From Psychromonas marina (GTDB taxonomy: Bacteria > Pseudomonadota > Gammaproteobacteria > Enterobacterales > Psychromonadaceae): a stretch of DNA of 64,000 nt. The position numbers and the translations under genes were made by a program. The number at the start of each line of letters is the position of its first letter. Positions within the stretch are counted from its first letter, which is position 1. The notes below the pieces were generated by a model, which was given only the letters and a program-made list of their open reading frames with translations, searched no databases and was not told where the DNA came from. The stretch is from the NCBI RefSeq assembly GCF_030161115.1, contig NZ_BSPQ01000002.1, positions 542,003 through 606,002 on the forward strand. The letters are read 5' to 3'. Positions 11,352 through 19,759 of the stretch are shown in pieces.

Positions 11352-11603
11352 ATGAAAAAAATATTTATTACATTAACATCACTCGCATTTACTTTTATTA
11401 CAGCGCAAGCTTTGGCTGAAAAAGGAGAACGTCGCCAACCACCTCCAGAAGCATTCGAAGTGTGCGAAGGACAATCGGAGGGGGACAGCGTTTCAATTAC
11501 CTCTCCAGAAGGCGATACCGTTGAAGCAACCTGTAAAATGATGCATGACAAGTTGGTTGCTATGCCGGAAGGCGGACCGGGTGGTCCACGCAATCAAGAT
11601 TAA
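11352..11603 (+). CDS. Small secreted protein with two cysteines
   Basis: 83 residues: a signal peptide of about 23 residues (MKKIFITLTSLAF... ending AQALA) and a mature part with PPPEAFEVCEG, a Thr/Ser-Pro-x-Gly-Asp strand and EATCKMM. Similar PPPEA..C..GD....P.GD...C proteins occur in many marine bacteria, function unknown to me; the two Cys may form a disulfide. The ATG at 11352 has AAAGG six bases upstream. Mature residues are rich in Gly, Pro and Glu at the end. Repeat copy B follows. Confidence 0.75.
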   Translation: MKKIFITLTSLAFTFITAQALAEKGERRQPPPEAFEVCEGQSEGDSVSITSPEGDTVEATCKMMHDKLVAMPEGGPGGPRNQD

Positions 11604-11653
11604 TTACAATCATAGAGTACTAGTTACAGCAAAGGTCGTGATAAGTGGCAATT

Positions 11654-11814
11654 ATACCAAAGGAATTAATAAAGTGATCATTCTTGCTGGTTAAAATTAT
11701 CCCTAACTGCGTTGTGAGTTTTGAAGTGAGAACAACTATCTCCTGCAACTCACGCCTTATTAGTAATAATTTTTCCTACGCAAACTCTGATCACCTATTA
11801 AATTCCATTGGTAT
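11654..11814. repeat. MITE-like inverted-repeat element, copy B (161 bp)
   Basis: Nearly identical to copy A at both ends, but 62 bases of the centre are missing, leaving GAACAACTATCTCCTGCAAC at the junction. Ends are ATACCAAAGGAATT and CCATTGGTAT. The space from 11815 to 12011 holds only a loose hairpin (ATGCCCCT/AGGGGCAT, 11944-11978) that could end the small minus-strand ORF described next. Confidence 0.8.
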
Positions 11815-12011
11815 TAATATCGCCCTTTGTTGTATTCAAGTGTGCAGGTTTTATATGCTTGTGGCTTAAAGGAACATCGATAAACAACCATCATATTAAT
11901 CTGTAAAATTAGCTCGATTATGATCGGGAGAATGGTGAGATAAATGCCCCTCAATTAACAGGTTAAACTAAGGGGCATGTGTTCTATTTGTTGGTTGTTT
12001 CTGGTTAGCTA

Positions 12012-12116
12012 CTACCACGTTAGAAAACAAAATATTTTTTTGTTATCTTCAGGGTCCTCTGCTAGTGCACGATAGACAACGGGGTAACCGTAACTTAATA
12101 ACATTAATTCATTCAT
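12012..12116 (-). CDS. Candidate 34-residue small protein
   Basis: A short minus-strand frame beginning MNELMLLSYGYPVVYRAL and ending FCFLTW, with an AAGGAA ribosome-binding site six to seven bases before the ATG at 12116 and two consecutive stop codons (TAG TAG). The hydrophobic first half and a DPEDNKK charged stretch are not random-looking. A hairpin lies downstream (11944-11978). I do not recognise the family; it could be a small membrane-associated or regulatory peptide. It lies in a gene-poor stretch between repeat B and a diguanylate cyclase. Confidence 0.5.
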   Translation of the reverse strand: MNELMLLSYGYPVVYRALAEDPEDNKKIFCFLTW

Positions 12117-12449
12117 ATTAAATTCCTTCAATGAGTGCTGAGAGGTTCAGCAACATTTGAATACCATGGAATTTTCGTGCCAAAAAAAATTTTCTTAATA
12201 ATCAGCTGTTTATTTTTTAAGCATGCTGTTGTCGGTGGTTTTTTGCACCAGTTTGGCTGTTCTATTCACTATCATGTCGCGTTTTATCATTAATTTTAGG
12301 TTTTAGAATACTTCAAAATGGTGAGTAAAAAGTAAAATGAAGCGCGGTCTAATAATAAATACTTTTTTTATTGGTGATATTTTGTTTTAGCGCATAAGTT
12401 AGTCGATTACACATTGAGGATGTTATTTTTTTATATAATAATCATCGCC
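12117..12449. other. Intergenic region upstream of the diguanylate cyclase
   Basis: AT-rich sequence holding the leader of the minus-strand small ORF and the promoter region of the plus-strand cyclase gene. I see no further gene, repeat copy or clear hairpin. Confidence 0.5.
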
Positions 12450-14024
12450 ATGAAAAATATAACTTTTAATCAATTACAATTGCGTTTACTCGCGCTCCTC
12501 TTTCTGTTATTTACCAGTGCCGTATTTGGTTATCGATATTTTGTTGAGTTACCAAAGCTTGAGCAAAGTATCTCTAAACTATCAGAAAGAGAGCGAGATA
12601 CACTGACATTCAGTATTGCTAGTGTCCTTGACACTTTATCTCGTATTAATTTTGATTATGCCGTATGGACATCTAGCTATGATTTCATTCGCCTGCAAGA
12701 TGATGACTATATTGAAGAAAACTTAGTCAGTAATACATTTGTAAGTTTGGAGATTGATGGCATTTTTTATCTCGATGAGCATTTAAAACCGGTTTTAGTG
12801 AAGGGCTTCCATCATATTAAACAGACCGACCTCAACTTTTTATTCTACGACTTCGACAAATACCCTAATAATATTAATATGTTGCCAAGTGCAACCACTG
12901 AAACAGGTGCACCCAAAAAGGTTGGGTTTATTAATACCCTGTACGGTCCTGCGATGTATAGTGCCACACAAATTAGAAACTCTGACATGATGGGGGAAAA
13001 CCGTGGTTTTTTGATAATGATACGCCTTTTGGCTCCTGCATTTGTTGATGCATTATCAAAATTTACATTAGCTAAAGTCGATTACTTACCAGTACCAACA
13101 GGTGAGGTATTGTCTCAGCTAAAATCATGGGAGGAAAAAGTCACTGGTGCTAAGGTCACTCCTTACTGCGATATATTATTACCTGATAGTAATAATGTAC
13201 CCGTATCAGCATTAAGAATGACTCACAGCACTGGCACTATTCCGCCATTAGTAAATGAGCAAAGCATTATTTTTATTGTCTTAATGAGCTTATTTATTTA
13301 CCTGGTGCATCGGCTGGTACTTATTTGCATTATTGAGCCTGTGACTCGACTTGCTGCAGATATAAAACAGCGCGATAATATCGAAAAATATGATCCGATT
13401 GATGAACATTATACAGTCAAAGAGTTAGCCTTAGTCTCTAAAAATGTCAATCAGTTGATGGCTACTGTAAAGCAACAGAATGATATTTTAGCGCATCAGG
13501 TTAATACCGATCAGTTAACTCAAATCATGAACAGACGTGGTTTGATCAATGTGTTGGAAACCTACAAAGCGCTCTGTATCCGTGAAAAAATTGGCTTCGT
13601 CTTGGTCATGGCTGACATCGATCATTTTAAACAATTTAATGATACTGCAGGTCATTTAGAGGGAGATGTCGCTTTAATTGAAGTTGCGAATACGTTAAAT
13701 GAACAATGTAAACGCAGTGGTGATGTTTGTGCCCGTTATGGTGGAGAGGAGTTCACTTTACTATTTAGGGAAATGAGTGAGGATGATTTAAATACAAAAC
13801 TAAGCGCTATTTTACAAGCAATGAAAGATCTTAATTTAGCACATCCAAGCTCTCCTACTGCTAAGCACATTACTATCAGTATGGGGGCGGTTATCATCAG
13901 AGCAACTGATATCAGTGGTTTTGATCTATCTATTGATGATGTACTAAGGCACGCTGACAAAAGCCTTTATGAGGCTAAAGACGCTGGTCGAGGTTGTTTT
14001 ATTATTGACAATTTGGTCATTTAA
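12450..14024 (+). CDS. Membrane diguanylate cyclase with CHASE4-type sensor (GGDEF)
   Basis: Makes cyclic di-GMP in response to an extracytoplasmic signal. About 524 residues: a membrane helix near residues 10-28, a periplasmic region of about 240 residues resembling CHASE4 (FDYAVWTSSYDFI), a second helix (FIVLMSLFIYLVHRLVLICI), a HAMP-like linker and a GGDEF domain with GGEEF and a complete inhibitory I-site (RSGD five residues before). The metal/GTP motif DIDHFKQFND is intact, so it should be active. The start is uncertain: ATG 12450 gives the natural MKN... beginning, but ATG 12420 or TTG 12414 are possible and none has a good ribosome-binding site. Confidence 0.88.
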   Translation: MKNITFNQLQLRLLALLFLLFTSAVFGYRYFVELPKLEQSISKLSERERDTLTFSIASVLDTLSRINFDYAVWTSSYDFIRLQDDDYIEENLVSNTFVSLEIDGIFYLDEHLKPVLVKGFHHIKQTDLNFLFYDFDKYPNNINMLPSATTETGAPKKVGFINTLYGPAMYSATQIRNSDMMGENRGFLIMIRLLAPAFVDALSKFTLAKVDYLPVPTGEVLSQLKSWEEKVTGAKVTPYCDILLPDSNNVPVSALRMTHSTGTIPPLVNEQSIIFIVLMSLFIYLVHRLVLICIIEPVTRLAADIKQRDNIEKYDPIDEHYTVKELALVSKNVNQLMATVKQQNDILAHQVNTDQLTQIMNRRGLINVLETYKALCIREKIGFVLVMADIDHFKQFNDTAGHLEGDVALIEVANTLNEQCKRSGDVCARYGGEEFTLLFREMSEDDLNTKLSAILQAMKDLNLAHPSSPTAKHITISMGAVIIRATDISGFDLSIDDVLRHADKSLYEAKDAGRGCFIIDNLVI

Positions 14025-14126
14025 CGCCGCAATGATATTCAGTTATGTTTAGGCCTGATAGCAAAGTAAAATAATGAAGAGCAATACGCACCATGAATAA
14101 GAGTGGCTATTGTGATTGGATGTAGC

Positions 14127-14292
14127 GCAAAATGATCATTGTTGCTGTTTAAAATGCCCCTAACTAAGTTGTGAGCTTTATTCCCCGATAGAGAATTAAC
14201 GAAGTTAATCTCTCCAAAGGCTGTAAATCACGCCTTATTAGTAATAATTTTTCCTATGCAAACTCTGAGCACCGATTAATCTCCTTTGGTAT
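14127..14292. repeat. MITE-like inverted-repeat element, copy C (about 166 bp)
   Basis: Right end well conserved (CCTTATTAGTAATAATTTTT...CCTTTGGTAT); the left terminal repeat is degraded to GCGCAAAATGATCATT. It lacks the GAAGTGAGAACAACT segment of copies A and B but keeps the TTAATCTCTC-AAAGGCTG module, so it has a different internal deletion. It occupies the centre of the gap 14025-14521; nothing else clear is seen there apart from the promoter region of the next gene. Confidence 0.7.
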
Positions 14293-14521
14293 AACTATCA
14301 AGTTAGTTGTTGCCTCATGCCTTTTCAGGTTGCTGATTTTATCGCATTCAACCATCACTATCTTGCTAAAGCTCACAATCTTATTTGATAAGTTACCCGA
14401 ATCAACAGTAAACAGGTGCACTGTGGTTACATTCTGTGCATGATAAAGCTATTACTATTAGAAAATAGCAAATTTATTACTGTATCACTCAGCACAGTTA
14501 ACTTTAACCTTTGGAGAAAGT

Positions 14522-14758
14522 ATGAAAACAATGACTTGTAAGCAACTTGGTGGCGCGTGTGAGGAAAAATTTCAAGCTGGAACATTAGAAGAGATTGCAG
14601 AGTTAAGTAAGGCGCATGGGATGGAGATGTTTGAAAAACAAGATCCTGTGCATCTTGAAGCGATGGCTAACATTCAGCAAATGATGCAACAACCACATGC
14701 CATGCAGAAATGGTTTGAAACTAAAAAAAGCGAATTTGATGCACTTCCTGAAGATTAA
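14522..14758 (+). CDS. DUF1059-like small protein
   Basis: 78-residue cytoplasmic protein beginning MKTMTCKQLGGACEEKF, the typical start of DUF1059 small proteins (two Cys in TCKQLGGAC), followed by an amphipathic helical, Met- and Glu-rich part ending KKSEFDALPED. Biochemical role unknown. A good ribosome-binding site (TTTGGAGAAAGT) supports the ATG. It stands alone, flanked on both sides by copies of the repeat element. Confidence 0.75.
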   Translation: MKTMTCKQLGGACEEKFQAGTLEEIAELSKAHGMEMFEKQDPVHLEAMANIQQMMQQPHAMQKWFETKKSEFDALPED

Positions 14759-14946
14759 CTAATCAGACCAGTAATATGAGTGTTTATTATGCAGTTTCTG
14801 AGATTGAAATAGTGACACTCATTCAGTTATTTTGTCATGTCTGATCATCGCTCTCCCTTTACCATTATGTGCACCCTCAAGGTATTTGAAAGATAAATAT
14901 CCTTTTTTCGCGTTATATCCTACAGATTATCTGTCCATTGATGCTT

Positions 14947-15213
14947 ATGCCAAAATAATTAATAAAGTGATCATGCTTGCGGGTTAAAATTATCCCTATC
15001 TGTGTTGTGAGTTTTATTGCTAACCTCCTGTTCTTCATTACTGCGTGGCCAGTTAAAGCTGTTCAAAATCGTTTCATACGATTTTATGAAATGAGAGCAA
15101 CTATTAAAGAAATATAGTCTTCAAGTTAATCTAGCTAAAGCTTACAACTCACGTCTTATTAGTAATAATTTTTATTGCACAAACTCTGTTCAGCAATTAA
15201 ATGCTATTGATAT
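14947..15213. repeat. MITE-like inverted-repeat element, copy D (267 bp)
   Basis: Longest copy. Ends are ATGCCAAAATAATTAATAAA and a degraded CTATTGATAT. It carries an extra module (about 15030-15092, GTTCTTCATTACTGCGTGGC ... CGATTTTATGAAATGAGAGC) shared only with copy E. The rest of the gap 14759-15494 contains a loose ATGAGTGT/ACACTCAT hairpin at 14775-14822 behind the DUF1059 gene and the leader of the next gene; a 71-codon frame overlapping the repeat end is not convincing. Confidence 0.7.
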
Positions 15214-15494
15214 TAACTTTCGATAATATTTTTCTACACTGTATTTCTACTCTATTAAGCCCCTCCTCGCGACGTTATTCGAATGTAGGGTCACATCCTA
15301 CTTATGAGATTTATCATTTAAAAATAGGTGGTTATAATAAATTTGAAAGACAAATACTGTCTTGGTTATCTTATTATCGAGGCATTTCTCGAATGAGTTA
15401 TATAAAGCTGATATGAGGACAGGGGGTTCTCTACAACTATTTGATCGTAAGTTCTTAGTCTAGAGTACTTGCTTGAAAGAAAAAGGTTAATCAT

Positions 15495-17153
15495 TTGATT
15501 AAACTGAATAAAAACATATTTAACCGTATTCATCCTTATATCGCTACTGTGCTGCTGTTTGTAAGTTTTACAGTAAATGCGGAAAGAGAAAAAGAGAGAG
15601 ATGAGAGACCTTTATTTGGTAAAGAAATTTTTACTAAATATGGCATCAAAGATGATTTACCTAAGCTGGCGTTAAGTTCGTTGGGACAGGGGGAACATTT
15701 GGTTGAATATGCTCAGAATAACGTTCAGGTTGGTGATTCTGTCACTAATTCCAATTATTTTTTGGTGAAAAAAACAGATAAAAAAGGAAATATAGACTTA
15801 AGAATTAAATATTTTGCAGAGGATCTTGATAAGAAATCTAAGCTCAGTGAGGAGTTAAAAAAAGCGACCCGTTTAGAGTATTTGTTACGAGATTACAGCC
15901 AAAGTTATGATCCATCGACCGTTAAGGTTGTTAAGTCTGAGCAAGACCTTGTACAAATTACGTTTAAATATTCAAAGTATGGCCTTCCGCAAGATATTGC
16001 TTACTTTAGATTTTTAGAAGTAATGATTGAAATAAAAGCGGGTCAACTACAGCGAATGGTAATTACTAATTCTCAGCCCTTTGACTTAGGGAAATATATT
16101 ATTGATAACTACCATCAAGAAATAATTTTTACGCGTTTAGATAACGAAAGGCTTTATTTTCAAAGTAAAAAAATGACGGCAACCGGTAAAACCAGAAATA
16201 ATAAACCGGTTACATTGACATCAAGCACTGAGCCAGTTGCTTTATATGGTGATAACGAAAGTATTGAAGTATTAGATGCAGAGAAGCTAGCAAAAGTCAG
16301 TGACCCGCGTGTCATCGAAGAAAAGGTAGAGATTCATCGCGTCTTACCCTTGATGGGGGATCTTGTACGTCGTAAAGGGATAGATCTACCTCTGCCTTAT
16401 GGGATCTCTGCAAGTTATCGTACTCAAGATATGAATATTCCTTTTACCGGTTTAAATGTGATGGGGCTGGATTTAAATGATATTTTCTCACCAGAAGATT
16501 CCTTAGGACGAGTGTCTGCTGAAAGTTTGGTCATTCGAGGGGATGTTAATATTCTTCCCTTTTGGAATGTTTTTGTGATGGCGGGAAAGATCAACATTGA
16601 TGCCGTAGTCGATGGTGCTTACACTGGAGAGCTTGGCTTAGCGGTTAAAGATAAGCTAAACAATAAACTTTCGGGTTTAGGGGATTATTTTTGTGATGAG
16701 GCTGCTGCTTTATGCAATAGCGGCACCGTGAATGTACCTCTAAATTTAGAATATGACGTGATTGGCGCGGGTACGACCTTATCGGTGGGTTATAAAGAGT
16801 TCTTTGCTTCATTGACGGGCAGTTATACAACGACGCGTTTGAAGGGAACCCAAGATTGGGGGGACGGCATTATTACCGCAATGCCTATGATCGGTTATCA
16901 ATTAGTTGATTATCGCACTCAGTTTTTTGTTGGCGCTGAATATCAGGCTTTAAAGCCCTATTTTCGTGGCACGTTAGAGCAAATTGAGATTGGTGGTGAA
17001 ATGTTTTCATACGATATTGATGTTAATTTGAATAAATGGGCTTATATGATTGGTTTTAATAAGCAGATTGGCAATAATTACAATATTACTTTTATGTATA
17101 ACAAAGGTGAAACACGAAGCTCATCAACCTTAAATCTTGGCTATCGTTTTTAA
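15495..17153 (+). CDS. Outer-membrane beta-barrel-like protein of unknown function
   Basis: 552 residues. A signal peptide (about residues 1-29, ending TVNA) precedes an alpha/beta-rich soluble half of about 230 residues; the second half has many alternating hydrophobic strands with aromatic girdles (GTTLSVGYKEFFASLTGSY, YRTQFFVGAEYQALKPYF) and the chain ends in STLNLGYRF, the C-terminal Phe expected of a BAM substrate. The start is TTG at 15495 behind AAAAGG. Two Cys (near DYFCDEAAALCNSG) probably form a loop disulfide. I cannot assign a substrate; porin, lipid-binding barrel or adhesin are options. Confidence 0.75.
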   Translation: MIKLNKNIFNRIHPYIATVLLFVSFTVNAEREKERDERPLFGKEIFTKYGIKDDLPKLALSSLGQGEHLVEYAQNNVQVGDSVTNSNYFLVKKTDKKGNIDLRIKYFAEDLDKKSKLSEELKKATRLEYLLRDYSQSYDPSTVKVVKSEQDLVQITFKYSKYGLPQDIAYFRFLEVMIEIKAGQLQRMVITNSQPFDLGKYIIDNYHQEIIFTRLDNERLYFQSKKMTATGKTRNNKPVTLTSSTEPVALYGDNESIEVLDAEKLAKVSDPRVIEEKVEIHRVLPLMGDLVRRKGIDLPLPYGISASYRTQDMNIPFTGLNVMGLDLNDIFSPEDSLGRVSAESLVIRGDVNILPFWNVFVMAGKINIDAVVDGAYTGELGLAVKDKLNNKLSGLGDYFCDEAAALCNSGTVNVPLNLEYDVIGAGTTLSVGYKEFFASLTGSYTTTRLKGTQDWGDGIITAMPMIGYQLVDYRTQFFVGAEYQALKPYFRGTLEQIEIGGEMFSYDIDVNLNKWAYMIGFNKQIGNNYNITFMYNKGETRSSSTLNLGYRF

Positions 17154-17521
17154 ACTGAGTTTTTTTCGATGCTTTCATCATCAAATAAGTACATCTCTTC
17201 TATTGAACGCAGCTATCTAATTCCTATTAATGATCTTTATTCATGGGAATTAAATACCCTTACAGACGGCAAGACGTCTCCAACAGATTGAAATATAGCG
17301 TCTAAAATAATAAATATAAGTAATTAAATTAATATTTAAGACTATATTTAGGTTACTGAGTTCAGCACTGATTCATTAAACGAGATCATTTTGTTATCAA
17401 TAACTGATGGTTCAATCCTCTTTTTGCGAGTTAGCGCAGTGAGTTATGTAGGTTATTATTTAAACCATCTGAAAAGCAAACATATTATTTATATCGACTC
17501 TATAGAAAAGGAAACACAACT
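17154..17521. other. Intergenic region, no gene seen
   Basis: AT-rich sequence between the barrel gene and the Ntn-hydrolase homologue. No strong terminator follows the barrel gene. A frame running through 17391-17636 overlaps the next gene out of phase and is judged spurious. The AGAAAAGGAAA at 17504-17514 is the ribosome-binding site of the next gene. Confidence 0.5.
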
Positions 17522-18427
17522 ATGCGCAATCGAATCATGTATAAAACAGCAGCAGAGCAATTCATCACTGGTCGTAGCATGGACTGTCAAGATCCTTCCG
17601 CAACAACACGCATTATGGTTTACCCTCGCGGCCTAGCACAAAACGGCGGCAGCATGGAAAACGCGTTAACTTGGACTGCTAAATATGGCTCAATCTTCAG
17701 TTCATTTTACGATGGCGCAACTGCTGATGGGATGAATGAATGTGGTTTTGTTGCCAATATATTAAAATGTGCAGAGTCAGACTTTGGTGATGTCACATTA
17801 AGTGATAAGCCTCGTTTATCACTTACTGCTTGGAGTCAGTATTTCTTAGATAACTTTTCAACGGTAGAAGAAGCCTTAGTTGCGATGCAAGATCCCGGCT
17901 TTGTTATCCATTCTCCAGTACTACCAAACGGTAAAAAAGCGACCGTATATTTAGCAATATCTGATACGGGTGGCAATGCTGCTGTATTGGAATATGTACA
18001 AGGTAATTTAGTCATTCAACAAGAGCGTCGTGCTGTGAATAGTGCAACTGCGGTTGATAAATTAAATGCTATTGATAAGTATTGGGAATTGGCGGGTAGC
18101 GAAGAGGTAAAAGGTGTCGATTTTCCACTTTCAATTAAAAAACCAGATGACTTTTCAATTATGAGAGCCATTGGCCGCGCACAAAGATGGACGGATCCCG
18201 ATCATCCAAGTATTTCTGCAACACTACGTTACACACAAGTAGACCATGCTGCTAAAAGATATTACTTTGAATCCACTTTTGAAACTGCTGTATGTTGGTT
18301 AGATATGGAGAGTGTAAATATTGAAGCTGGTGCGTCATTAATGGGCGTCGAAATCAAACAGGGTGAATCCTTGGTCGGTGATATTTCATCTAAATTAGTG
18401 CCGATGAAGCAGCTTAACTGGCTTTAA
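17522..18427 (+). CDS. Choloylglycine hydrolase/penicillin V acylase homologue lacking the N-terminal Cys
   Basis: Linear-amide C-N hydrolase family (Ntn fold), 301 residues. In this family the chain begins Met-Cys and Cys2 is the nucleophile, with Arg18 and Asp21. Here Arg18 and Asp21 fall at exactly those positions (GRSMD at 17-21) and GMNECG keeps the conserved Asn (residue 72), but residue 2 is Arg (codon CGC) and the usual Trp after Asp21 is Cys. The ATG is well supported by AAAGGAAA seven to eight bases upstream, so a different start does not rescue the Cys. It is probably inactive, altered in mechanism, or carries a recent TGC-to-CGC change. A strong bidirectional terminator follows. 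Confidence 0.82.
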   Translation: MRNRIMYKTAAEQFITGRSMDCQDPSATTRIMVYPRGLAQNGGSMENALTWTAKYGSIFSSFYDGATADGMNECGFVANILKCAESDFGDVTLSDKPRLSLTAWSQYFLDNFSTVEEALVAMQDPGFVIHSPVLPNGKKATVYLAISDTGGNAAVLEYVQGNLVIQQERRAVNSATAVDKLNAIDKYWELAGSEEVKGVDFPLSIKKPDDFSIMRAIGRAQRWTDPDHPSISATLRYTQVDHAAKRYYFESTFETAVCWLDMESVNIEAGASLMGVEIKQGESLVGDISSKLVPMKQLNWL

Positions 18428-18446
18428 TTACAGTGAATGAATAGAT

Positions 18447-18488
18447 AAAAAAGGGGCCCTATTGTGAGTAATATAGGGCCCCTTTTTG
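18447..18488. terminator. Bidirectional terminator
   Basis: A long GC-rich stem (AAAAAGGGGCCCTAT against ATAGGGCCCCTTTTT) lies between the convergent Ntn-hydrolase gene and nspC, with A and T tracts on both sides. Confidence 0.93.
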
Positions 18489-18509
18489 TATTGTACAAAG
18501 ACAATACGA

Positions 18510-19631
18510 CTATTTACCTAGGGTCGCTTTAAAGTCTTGATATCCGAATGAATTCAATAACTCAACCGTGCCATCCACGCGTTGGTAATAGATACTTGGC
18601 ATCTTTAGACCGTTAAACCAATTTAGTTTTACCATGGTATAACCTGCGCTATCCATCAGATGTAACTTTTGACCAATTTCAAGTGGCGTATCAAATTGTG
18701 TTTCACAGAACTGATCGCCTGCTAAACATGAACAAGACCCAATCACGTAAGGAAATTCACCATTATCTGAGGCTTCTTTCACGGATGCGGGTTCATCATA
18801 GATAAGCGTATCTAAACGATGTGCTTCTGTTGCACTATCAACAATCGCGGTTTTTTTCTCATTTTCCACAATATCAATCACACTAACCACTAAATCAGCA
18901 GTGCGGGTGATGATCGCTTCGCCCGGCTCTAAATAGAGTTGGATGTCGTGTTTTTCACTGAATGCTTTTAATGCCAGTGCCAATTTTTCGATTGGGTATT
19001 CAGGGTAAGTAAAGAAGATCCCGCCACCTAAACTTAACCATTTTAGCTGATCAAGGTACTCACCAAAGGTTGTTGAGATATGATCTAAAATAGCGATGAA
19101 AGCATCTGCATCTTTGTTCTCACAGTTCATGTGAAACATAAATCCTTCAACTTTATCAAGTACCGCAGTGCTTAGCAGCTCTTGTTTAACACCTAAACGA
19201 GAATAAGGGCGAGTCGGGTTTGCTAAGTCTTGGCCTGCCATGCTGCGCTCTGGGTTAATGCGTAACCCAAGTGAAGCATTTGTTTTACAGGTTTCATAGT
19301 GCGCTTCAAGTTGCGATAAAGAGTTAAAGATGATTTTATCTGACATCCCTTTAACCGCTTCGATATCTGCTTTTGAATAACCCACGCTGTATGCATGCGT
19401 TTCGCCGCCAAACTCTTCATAACCTAATTGTACTTCAAAAGGGCCTGAGCTGGTGGTGCCATCCAGATAAGGTTTGATGGTGTCAAAGGTGCCAAAAGTA
19501 GAGAAACATTTAAGTGCAAGCACTAGCTTTGCACCTGAAATATCTTTTAGTTTTTTAGCTTTTTCAAGGTTATTGATTAGCTTACCTTCATCAATCATAA
19601 AGTAGGGTGTTGGTAGATTATCTATGTTCAT
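18510..19631 (-). CDS. nspC: Carboxynorspermidine decarboxylase
   Basis: Last step of norspermidine synthesis: PLP-dependent decarboxylation of carboxynorspermidine. 373 residues with an alanine-racemase-type barrel: PLP lysine in [22 protein letters not shown], the phosphate loop [14 protein letters not shown], and the active-site Cys region SCSCLAGD. The start at 19631 ([18 protein letters not shown]) matches NspC proteins; a TTG start eight codons upstream is less likely. It is the fourth gene of the operon, 128 bases after the dehydrogenase; that gap holds GC-rich pseudo-repeats (GAGCTGCGAGCTGCGAG). Confidence 0.95.
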   Translation of the reverse strand: MNIDNLPTPYFMIDEGKLINNLEKAKKLKDISGAKLVLALKCFSTFGTFDTIKPYLDGTTSSGPFEVQLGYEEFGGETHAYSVGYSKADIEAVKGMSDKIIFNSLSQLEAHYETCKTNASLGLRINPERSMAGQDLANPTRPYSRLGVKQELLSTAVLDKVEGFMFHMNCENKDADAFIAILDHISTTFGEYLDQLKWLSLGGGIFFTYPEYPIEKLALALKAFSEKHDIQLYLEPGEAIITRTADLVVSVIDIVENEKKTAIVDSATEAHRLDTLIYDEPASVKEASDNGEFPYVIGSCSCLAGDQFCETQFDTPLEIGQKLHLMDSAGYTMVKLNWFNGLKMPSIYYQRVDGTVELLNSFGYQDFKATLGK

Positions 19632-19759
19632 ATTTTTACACTTTTTAAATGTCAAAAAGGGGCAACGAGGCCCCAGAATATGTGTCAGCTTTTGAGCTGC
19701 GAGCTGCGAGTGTCGAAGTGCGATGTTCGTCGCCCGCCACTCGAAGCTAGAGGCTATTA

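Noticed and set aside
15201-15416. 71-codon plus-strand frame after repeat D
   Set aside because: Begins inside the repeat end, has no ribosome-binding site and is poor in typical coding composition.
17391-17636. Frame overlapping the start of the Ntn-hydrolase homologue that contains Cys codons at the same place
   Set aside because: Considered as evidence for a frameshift restoring Cys2, but Arg18/Asp21 spacing is already exact in the called frame, so a substitution explains the data better.
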